From positions 1-18,064 of the forward strand of contig PITI01000171.1 of assembly GCA_004325065.1 (NCBI GenBank): DNA of 18,064 nt, given 5' to 3'. How positions within the stretch are numbered: the first letter of the stretch is position 1; each line of letters starts with the position of its first letter. Below the pieces are notes generated by a model. It saw nothing but the letters and a program-made list of their open reading frames with translations, made no database searches and was not told the DNA's origin. This stretch comes from Hamiltosporidium magnivora (taxonomy: Eukaryota > Microsporidia > Dubosqiidae). Below are positions 1-7,271 of the stretch, piece after piece. The position numbers and the translations under genes are program-made.

Positions 1-445
1 CAGCAGTACATTGCAAAAACATGATCATTGAGAATGTAATTCCCGCAATTAAATCTAAATTTCCGCCAGCATACAAAAAGAAAACAATGTGCGTACAACA
101 AGACAATGCAAAACCCCATTTTTCTGATAATGATGCAGATATTGTCGCTCTTGGTTCTGCGGATCACCGGAATATTAAATTTAAGGCGCAACCAGCAAAT
201 AGCCTCGATTTAAATGTTCCCTATATAGGTTTTTTCTACTCCATACAATCGCTGCAACATCAAGCTTCGCCTCACACAATTGACGAATTAATATATTGTG
301 TTCAAGATGCATTTCATCTATTAGAAGCGAATACTATCGATAACGTTTTTACAACATTGCAGCATGTATGGAGTCAATTATGTTAGCAGATGGAGGAAAT
401 GGCTATAAAATACCTCATTTAAGTAAAGGAAAACTTCGTCTCTAA
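1..445 (+). pseudogene. Mariner-type transposase, C-terminal part, frameshifted and catalytically broken
   Basis: This is the C-terminal part of a cut-and-paste DDE transposase; the reading frame is already open at the left edge. Numbering from the ATG at 21, QQDNAKPH (26-33) holds the second catalytic Asp, D28. The block QPANSLDLNV followed by GFFYSIQSLQ matches the plant/oomycete branch of mariner elements, where the third catalytic Asp lies 39 residues after the second, in LDLGFF. Here that position is Tyr68 (codon TAT, 222-224). The frame stops at 384-386. A second frame from about 365 to the TAA at 443-445 reads CMESIMLADGGNGYKIPHL, the expected family C-terminus, so about one base was lost near 362-364. 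The copy therefore has two independent lesions. The family assignment rests on remembered motifs; the frame analysis is read directly. Confidence 0.88.
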
Positions 446-647
446 GGTCAACTGTTAGAAAAATATGTATCTTGAAAGAAGCAGACAATAAATCCAAATA
501 AAATTACGAGTGAACTTATTAATATTAATTTTGTTTTTTTAACTTTTATTAAATATTTATATTAATTAATATTTATTAAAATGTTTCAAATAACGGTAAT
601 ATAATAAACTTGTCATGTACATTTTTTGATTTATTTTATTTTTTCGC

Positions 648-708
648 AAATGTATACCATATTTCCGGACAACAAAAATCGCTAAAATGTATACCATATT
701 TCCGGACA
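648..708 (+). repeat. 24-bp direct repeat inside the transposon terminus
   Basis: Two identical 24-base copies lie at 648-671 and 685-708, 37 bases apart. Each contains ATACCATATTTCCGGACA. The outer copy adjoins the GAGGGAG end of the element. Paired direct repeats within a terminal inverted repeat are known as transposase binding sites in several Tc1/mariner elements; that role here is inferred from position only. Confidence 0.85.
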
Positions 709-715
709 GAGGGAG

Positions 716-1435
716 CATATGAATTTTCTATTACGGATCAATAAATACAAAAAATATTTTACGCTTTTTTTAAGATGTCATATATTAGCGTGAATCACAG
801 CATCTGATTTTTGGTTTATTTTAAATCCAATATTTTTCATTCTTAATTTTTCAAATTATAACTAATATAAAACTCTTGGGTTGGTTTTTGTATTTTGAAC
901 CTAATTTTCCCTTTTTAGGTTCTTGGTAAACACCTTACTATTCATTTTTTTATGTGAATTATATTAAAATATCAATTATTTTTATAACTTCTATGAGACG
1001 AATCAACATAAATTGTCGATTCCATTCTTTATTTATCTGGGATTCAAATACTGGCAAAATAAAAAAAGTTAGAAATATTCCAATGTATTAAGAATAGTTT
1101 TTGGCCTGTTTTTTTTATTTATAAAACATCAAGAGTAATATATTATTGGTCTTAGGAAATTTTAGTTTCAACATAGAAATTATTTGCCATACAAGAATTT
1201 TAAACAGTCCCATATATTTTTATCTCTATATGACTAAAGAATTGCGGTGGCATTACAAAAGTAAAAAATTGCACATCTTGATTTAAAAATGGTGTCGATA
1301 TAATATTTACAATCGCGTATGATTATAAAATTATCACTCTATGATATTTTATTTTGTACCAAATCCAATATATTCTAGTTGACTTGATTTTATTTTTTGG
1401 TAAAATATTTTATTTAAATTCAAGACCATCTTTAT
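716..1435. other. Gene-free AT-rich spacer
   Basis: I see no gene, RNA gene or clear repeat between the transposon end and ORC2. Stop codons are dense in all frames I read. The last 20 bases before the ORC2 start contain GACC (1425-1428), a weak version of the C-rich start motif seen at other genes here. Confidence 0.6.
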
Positions 1436-2218
1436 ATGTCGAATAAATTAGAAAATTTTCATTTAAAATGTAAAGAAGAATACAATCTGATAATTGAAGA
1501 TTTCAACATTCTTTTTTATGGATATGGATGTAAAAAGAAGATTCTTAGTAAGATATTTACCAATGCACTTATTTTCAATACGAAAATTATGAATCAATCT
1601 GAAATTTTTAATTTAATAAAAAGTACTGTAAAAACAAAATATAAAATATATTTACCGGAAAACCATAAAAATTTTATTAAAATTTTAGATGCAAAATTAT
1701 ATGAAAAAAATATAAAAATTGTTCTCATATTTCTTAATTTTGACTTTTTTAGATTATCGGTCTTCAATGGTTTTAGAAATATTAAAATTATTGGAACTTT
1801 AGACAATATAGATATTGATTTTGATCTTGAAGATTTAGATGAATATAATTTTATATTGCGTGATCTTACTACATATGAGCCATATACTGAAGAAATAATT
1901 GATATGAAATTTCATACAGAAACAAAAAGATTGGAAAATGCCATATGCGTATATAACAACGTGTCCAAAAGATCAAAAAATATTTTTAAATTGATTTTGG
2001 AAGCAAAAAAAGAAAAAAATGACTTGAATATGAAAGATTTATACGAAAAATCAACTAAAAAATATTTTATTAAAGATATTAACATATTTAACAGTTATTT
2101 AGTTGATTTTTTTGATCATGAAATATTTAAAAATAACGAAAATAATATGTTAACAGTTAATTTGAATAATATTGAAATCGATAAAATGCTTGAACATATA
2201 AACACATTAAAAGAGTAA
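1436..2218 (+). CDS. ORC2: Origin recognition complex subunit 2 (minimal form)
   Basis: ORC2 is a structural subunit of the origin recognition complex, which binds replication origins in the nucleus and loads the MCM helicase. The 260-residue protein begins almost at the conserved core: LFYGYGCKKKIL (26-37) matches the ORC2 block LLYGxGSKxxLL, a degenerate P-loop region that does not bind ATP in ORC2. RDLTTYEPYTEE (142-153) is the family's most recognisable motif. SKRSKNIFKLIL (177-188) and the segment 199-256, containing LVDFFDHEIF, correspond to the C-terminal winged helix. It lacks the long disordered N-terminus of yeast and animal ORC2 (570-620 residues). ATG 1436 has no nearby in-frame alternative that keeps the core intact. 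An AATAAA overlaps the stop codon (2217-2222). Spacers on both sides are long, so it is probably transcribed alone. Confidence 0.9.
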   Translation: MSNKLENFHLKCKEEYNLIIEDFNILFYGYGCKKKILSKIFTNALIFNTKIMNQSEIFNLIKSTVKTKYKIYLPENHKNFIKILDAKLYEKNIKIVLIFLNFDFFRLSVFNGFRNIKIIGTLDNIDIDFDLEDLDEYNFILRDLTTYEPYTEEIIDMKFHTETKRLENAICVYNNVSKRSKNIFKLILEAKKEKNDLNMKDLYEKSTKKYFIKDINIFNSYLVDFFDHEIFKNNENNMLTVNLNNIEIDKMLEHINTLKE

Positions 2219-2329
2219 TAAATACATATTTAATAGGTAAGAGATATTTAGTAAATAAATTCATTTGGTGTTTGCAAATAATTCATATTTTAATTTAAAG
2301 AATATTACATCTTTTTAAAAATATGCTAT

Positions 2330-2619
2330 GAGCCATATTTTTCGCATGCCATCAACAGAGTTCTGGTTTGAGATAAATAACTGGACCCCTACACACTATT
2401 GTTACCCTACAGAGGAGCCTAGATTCCAAAGGTATATGAATCTCGATAAATTAGCAAGGTATTTAGCTGGGGTTGATAAATGTCCGTTGACTGGAGTATG
2501 ATCGTGAGTATAAACCCGCCTTGGGCTCACTTAAGACTAAAAGTACTTAAACCTACTCTATATTACCGAATCGAATATATATCCTGCCGATAATTAACAC
2601 TACGACTTATTTTGGGATC
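2330..2619. other. Higher-GC patch, probably decayed element sequence
   Basis: This stretch is visibly less AT-rich than its surroundings (for example GACCCCTACACAC near 2383 and CCCGCCTTGGGCTCAC near 2516). It lies immediately upstream of, and may be continuous with, the dispersed repeat copy at 2620-3000. No reading frame stays open and I recognise no RNA gene. Its contrast with the AT-rich flanks suggests a foreign or formerly coding origin. Confidence 0.4.
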
Positions 2620-3000
2620 ATCTTAGCTTTGCAATGCCATACCAACAAATATAAACTGCTAATTAGCTTTCCCGGTTTTTTAAAGAGTATCTATTTCTGT
2701 ATCTCCCAAGCACTAAGTCTTCTAAACCAAGTAAAAAAGCTAGTTATTCGTGCTTTTACATGGTAATTACCTACAAGTTCAGCCGTGGTTTTCAATCTAG
2801 TTACATAAGAATTACAACCTAAGTTTGTAGAAATTTTTTCATCCCTTTGGAGACGTTCCTTTCAATATACATATTTCCATGGAACAACCTGAAATTCTTG
2901 TGACACTCATTTCAATAGAAATTTAAATCAACGATTTTCACACAAAATGCTACTATTCATTTCCAATCACATTTTTTTACGTTGTAATTTTCCCTAGAAT
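2620..3000 (+). repeat. Dispersed repeat family, copy A
   Basis: Copy A aligns almost without gaps to copy B at about 11480-11860, at an offset of 8859-8862. Anchors are GCAATGCCAT at 2631 against GCAATGTCAT at 11493, CTAAGTCTTCTA near 2713 against the same string near 11572, CTAGTTACAT at 2797 against 11657, and TTTGTAG at 2824 against 11684. In the 60 columns I counted (2771-2830) 40 match, with many C/T and A/G differences. The part after about 2897 also aligns with copy C near 14826. No frame is open, so this is an old, decayed element of unknown class. Confidence 0.75.
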
Positions 3001-3758
3001 TTCTATGGCCATACATTTTTATAATTTAGTATTTAAACTGAATTATCAGTTTATTATTCCAAATTTTTATTTCATTTTTATTTAAACTTCCATTTTCATT
3101 CTGCATGTTTTATTATAAGAATATCAAATAATTGGTGCCTGTTAAGACTTAAAAACTTAGATTTGTGTTTGTTTTTTAGAAATAGATAAGGAAGCAGCTA
3201 ATTCATTATTTTGCTAGTAATATTCGATTACATATATTTATTATAATAAGAATCGCTAAATAACATCAGCCTCGAAAAATACATTAAAAACTATATAACT
3301 GAATCTTGTTTGAAAATCATATAGTACAGTTCTTGTATTATTTCGTAGATAATAAATTATTTAAATTTATTTTTGACATTATAGGCATATTTATATCGGA
3401 AAAATAGCGTAAATTAAAGTGCGTTTATACAAATAAAATACTTCATTAGATTATTTTTTTTGTAAAAATATGTTTTTAAATACCTATTATCATATATAAA
3501 GTTACACATGTTTCTTAACTTCGTAAGTTAATTAAAGATGTATAAATTTCTAGGAGGAAATAAAATTTCTAGAAATTTCCAAAAATTTTCTTTTTGTGAT
3601 ATAAATAATACAACAAGTCTTTGACATCTTTTTCTTTCAATATTGCTCAACAATATCATATTTAAAATTTATTCTTCTAATCACCAACCGATAAGACATT
3701 TTTAAAAAATAAGGGGTTATATTTTATTGTGAAAAATATAAAAGGTCAAAAAATAAGA
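3001..3758. other. Gene-free AT-rich spacer upstream of the dolichyldiphosphatase
   Basis: I see no gene here. A short perfect palindrome, AAATTTCTAGAAATTT, lies near 3562-3577, with a further AAATTTCTAG about 20 bases upstream of it; its role is unknown. GGGG with a TATA-like run lies near 3713-3726, upstream of the next gene. Confidence 0.5.
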
Positions 3759-3762
3759 CCCC
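3759..3762 (+). promoter_or_regulatory. CCCC start-proximal motif of the dolichyldiphosphatase gene
   Basis: GACCCCTCGAAATG places CCCC exactly five bases before ATG 3768. The USO1-like gene has the same arrangement (CCCC, five bases, ATG). CCC-like motifs just upstream of start codons have been described in microsporidia as transcription or translation start signals. The motif favours ATG 3768 over any upstream non-ATG start. Confidence 0.6.
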
Positions 3763-3767
3763 TCGAA

Positions 3768-4229
3768 ATGTACATAATAAATCTAACATTTGGAATTGCA
3801 CCGATAATATTATTATTCTATCACATAACTGGCATATTTACGCGAAATACAAATAAAATTTTAACTGCATCAAAGATTTTACTTAACATGGCATTTTCAA
3901 CAATTTTAAAAGAAATTTTTAGAATTAATCGACGAATTAAACATGAAAACATACAGAGTGAAAACTTGGTTTATCTCGTTTTGAAAAACTTACTGTCAAA
4001 GATTGGATCTAAATATGCTTTTCCAAGTTCACACGCTGCATATTTTTCATTTCATTTCTTTTCAAATCCAACTTGGTTCAATTTTATATTTTGTTTTGTT
4101 GGATCAATATCAAGAGTGTTTTACTGCCATCACACCAAAATAGAAGTAATCTCTGGATTATTAACTGGATACATATTCAATAAAATTATAAATGTCTTTC
4201 TCACACCGAAGAAAATAAAAAAAATGTAA
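3768..4229 (+). CDS. CAX4: Dolichyldiphosphatase (PAP2 family)
   Basis: The enzyme removes one phosphate from dolichyl diphosphate at the ER membrane to regenerate dolichyl phosphate. All three PAP2 phosphatase motifs are present in the 153-residue product: K48-x6-R55 (KEIFRINRR, with Arg replacing the usual Pro after R55), PSSHA (86-90) with catalytic H89, and SRVFYCHH (115-122) giving R116 and the nucleophilic H122. FPSSHA and SRxxxxHTxxxV followed by G are typical of the Cax4/DOLPP1 branch. Hydrophobic segments at about 7-22, 90-115 and 127-146 suggest several membrane spans. The start is ATG 3768, supported by the CCCC motif; the open frame runs further upstream only from a GTG at 3729, which is unlikely in a eukaryote. 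Family members are usually 190-240 residues, so this is a compact form. It has no close neighbour. Confidence 0.88.
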   Translation: MYIINLTFGIAPIILLFYHITGIFTRNTNKILTASKILLNMAFSTILKEIFRINRRIKHENIQSENLVYLVLKNLLSKIGSKYAFPSSHAAYFSFHFFSNPTWFNFIFCFVGSISRVFYCHHTKIEVISGLLTGYIFNKIINVFLTPKKIKKM

Positions 4230-6415
4230 AGTTTTGAGAAATATATTTACTAAATCATTCTCATGCAGTTTTTATATTTTATTTATACATGACAGATTAA
4301 GAAAAAATTAAAGGACAAAAAAAATGCTAAATCGGTCTTGGATTTATTCTATGGTTGTGGCTAAATCATATAAAGCTAAATGGGTTAATTAAAAATTTTA
4401 GATTAAATCATTTTTTTTCCATAAAATACTATCGGTTTCTCACGGATTATATAATTCTTTGGATTTTAGTTTTTTATAATATAATCACAGTTATTATTTT
4501 TTTGTTTTAATTACTCCTTTTTTGGTCTAATATATTGTAATTTACCAATTTAGTCGTGATACTTAATTAAAAAAAATTTAAGAAGAAGTGAATATTCGAA
4601 AATTTAAATGCTTCCATTCCGATTATATTATTAAAACTTGAAATTTATATAAGAAAAAAGATATTTGTTAATAATTTTATGAATTTCTATAATTTGAAAA
4701 ATGCAATGAAATATATCGTTAGACCACATATTTTAAAGATCCACACCTATTTTTTCATCTATTATGTACTTTTTTTGTAATAGATTTATATTTTCAAAAT
4801 TTTTATTTTTTATTCTTAATTTTAAATTTAAATTTGAATTTGGTACTCTATATGATTTCGAATATATTTGATCTTTATATTTATGACTAATAAACTTTAT
4901 ATTTCAACTTTGGCTTTTATCATTTTTAGATTTTTATATCTATCAATATATATTTAAATTCGGTTTCATAGTTAGTTCTTTTAAATAATTGAAGAATACT
5001 GCAAACTACTCTTCATATCGTAATTTTGATTCGAATTAGCATTGTAATTTTAACAGAAAAATCTTTTAATGATTTGAATGAATTACGAACTCTACTAGTA
5101 ATAATTACCATAAAAAGCTGTGATACAATCATTCATAACCAATAATTTAAGCAAGTGAAAAATTATTTGTACGTTAAAATTAAAAGCACTAAAATTAAAA
5201 ATAATTTAATTTTTGCTCAAGCAATTCAAAGAATTTCTTGGTTGTTTAATAATATTAGATTTTAATATTTAAAATTTTAAGATATTTTAATAGTATATTT
5301 TAAATATAATTATTTTAGTAAATTTTAAATGAAATAAATACAGCTCGATGGCGAATGTGGAATATGGCAATGAAAAAATACGAAGAACTATTTAATTAAT
5401 GGCTTATTTGTGACTATAGTTTGCTATTTGCTATGCATTTTGTATCCCATTAGCAGACCCTAGAAGGGATTTTTTTAATTATTTGAAAATTAACCTGTTT
5501 TCAAATACATCAGATCGCTTTTTCGAATGATTAATATCTCTCTGAAATATTAATTCATAAATTAATGAAATTTTAAATTACATCAACCTAAATTCCTCTA
5601 ATTATTAGTTTACATATTATATTAGATTTTTTAGAATATATTTGATAATAGTTTAAATAATTTTTTAGGAAGATTTCTATATCTTTTAGATAGTCTTAAT
5701 ATAATAAAGAAGCAGAATTTTTCAGTTAATATATTTTATTTCTTACATTTTTACAATCGTGTTTTAGATTTATACCGGTTGAAATAATATATTATTAATC
5801 ATCTTATAACCATTCCAATTTATAAAATATATTTTGCGATTATAAAGTCGGATTAAATTTTCTCAAGATTTTCCAGGATAAAAAAAACTTCGAAATTATT
5901 TGTTTGAATAACGCGCTTAAAAATTTAAAAAACTGCTCTATTAAAAGTTTAAATGAAAATATTCCAAATCCAGTAGTTTTTATTTTTCGTTTTTAAATTT
6001 ATCAGGTGGTTGTTAAAATGGTAGGAAAATTATTTAAAAGTAAGAATGTGTTCCCCCACGATTTTATTAAATATTTCTGCATTTATCAGAAATAAATGTT
6101 ATTCGATTTATATTTAGTTACATCGTTACAGTACAAAACAATGAATACTCCTATAATTTTAATTTAAACAATAATTTTTAATAATTTCATTAAAAGTTAT
6201 TACTTTTATGGTGGTAATCTCTAATTTAATCTAAATATTGAGTAACATATTATAAAAAAGTTTTTCGTCAAATCAGTACAAATCTATCTTTTATTTGTTA
6301 AATTATTCAAAAATTAATATTTTGACATGAAAAAATGCTTTATTATCAAAAATTTCATTCATTGATGTTTTTTGAAACATGTATAAGATAAATAAATAAA
6401 CAAGCATCCTTGAAC
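4230..6415. other. 2.2-kb AT-rich spacer without recognisable genes
   Basis: No supported gene is present. Only tiny open frames occur, for example 22 codons from about 4324. A slightly less AT-rich patch at about 5340-5475 (containing GCGAATGTGGAATATGGC and CAGACCCTAGAAGGG) could be a remnant of an element but matches nothing I recognise. I found no tRNA-like or rRNA-like segment. Confidence 0.5.
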
Positions 6416-7174
6416 ATGGTTCTGAACAAAAAGACCAAAATATTACAAAACGGAAAAGACGATAGAGTAAAAGAAGATGTATTCAATAATAAATTAGATG
6501 ATGTACCAGAAGAAAAAACTCCTGAAAAACATAATTTCTTTAAAAGATTTTATCATAAATTATTTCCAAAAAAGAATAATTTAATTACGAGTAAAGAAAT
6601 ATTTGATGCTATCAGTAGCTGCGGGTTTGAGCCACCAAATACTTTATATGTCACGGAATTGTGTAGATCCATGAATGATAAAATACAAAATAAAGAAGAA
6701 TCTGCTATGTTTTTGGCGCATATTATTCATGAAACTGGGGGTTTAAAATATTTGGAAGAAAGATACGCAGTAGAAAATCCTGATTTTGATAAACAAATAT
6801 ATGATGATGGAATGGGTAGAAAAGATAAATCATATCATGGAAGAGGCTTTTTACAAATTACATGGCCAAAAAATTATGCGCGAATATCTAATGAACTTGG
6901 TATGGGGTATAAGCTTTTAGACGAACCTGAACTTGTTTGTACCGATATTAAAATAGCTGCTGATGTTTCTGCCTGTTATTGGTTATTATTCGTAAGACCT
7001 TATCCAAACGTTAAAAAGAAATATTTTGGTGCAACAACTAAAGCTATCAATGGAACAGTAGAAAATGGTAAAAATAATGTTGAGATAAGCAAAAATAGAT
7101 ATAAAATATACCTAAAAGTTGCTAAAGCTTTCAATATAAAAAAAACTGCATCCGAAAAAGGTTGTTATAATTAA
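6416..7174 (+). CDS. GH19-family chitinase / lysozyme-like hydrolase
   Basis: This glycoside hydrolase family 19 enzyme is expected to hydrolyse beta-1,4-linked GlcNAc; in a microsporidian the obvious substrate is spore-wall chitin. Residues about 55-235 of 252 form the domain. HETGG (105-109) carries the catalytic acid E106; the second acid is probably E114 or E115. YHGRGFLQITWPKNY (140-154) is the substrate-cleft signature, and TKAINGTVENG (208-218) with R228 is the conserved C-terminal block. The short HETGG and YxGRGxxQ pattern is closer to bacterial/phage GH19 enzymes than to plant class I chitinases, so horizontal origin is plausible. The first 54 residues are highly charged, with no hydrophobic signal peptide and no chitin-binding domain. 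ATG 6416 is chosen; the frame also has a TTG six bases upstream. It converges on VPS53 with a 97-base gap. Confidence 0.9.
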   Translation: MVLNKKTKILQNGKDDRVKEDVFNNKLDDVPEEKTPEKHNFFKRFYHKLFPKKNNLITSKEIFDAISSCGFEPPNTLYVTELCRSMNDKIQNKEESAMFLAHIIHETGGLKYLEERYAVENPDFDKQIYDDGMGRKDKSYHGRGFLQITWPKNYARISNELGMGYKLLDEPELVCTDIKIAADVSACYWLLFVRPYPNVKKKYFGATTKAINGTVENGKNNVEISKNRYKIYLKVAKAFNIKKTASEKGCYN

Positions 7175-7271
7175 AAAATACTCCTTTATTTACTTCGAAA
7201 ACCATAAAATTTGAATTTTTCTATTTTTTTCTTGATTATTTTGAATTACTTCAAATGAAATGTGTTTAAAT
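7175..7271. other. Short convergent intergenic spacer
   Basis: Ninety-seven bases separate the stop codons of the chitinase (+) and VPS53 (-). This is by far the tightest gene pair in the window. The 3' ends of both transcripts must lie in or beyond this gap, so overlapping antisense 3' ends are likely. Confidence 0.6.

Larger units (their letters stand above)
1..715 (+). mobile_element. 3' part of a mariner-like DNA transposon
   Basis: The broken transposase is followed by about 270 bases of AT-rich 3' untranslated sequence that ends in GGACAGAGGGAG at 704-715. Read inward from the end this is CTCCCTCTGTCC, very close to the CTCCCTCCGT terminus of plant mariner and Stowaway elements. The 5' end and its inverted repeat lie outside the window. 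The expected TA target duplication would sit at 716-717, where the sequence is CA; TA occurs two bases later, so the outer boundary is either slightly decayed or off by two bases. Confidence 0.75.

Noticed and set aside
1594..1806. Minus-strand open frame of 70 codons within ORC2
   Set aside because: It is antisense to conserved ORC2 coding sequence and has no recognisable motif.
3729..3767. GTG-initiated N-terminal extension of the dolichyldiphosphatase
   Set aside because: A eukaryotic start at GTG is unlikely, and ATG 3768 has CCCC exactly five bases upstream as at the USO1-like gene.
6410..6415. TTG start for the GH19 chitinase
   Set aside because: An ATG lies two codons downstream in frame and no eukaryotic reason favours TTG.
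6416..7174. Bacterial or phage DNA, suggested by the phage-like GH19 enzyme
   Set aside because: All other genes are eukaryote-specific (ORC2, VPS53, SUZ12-like, USO1), the gene shares their AT-rich codon use, and there are no ribosome-binding sites or operons.
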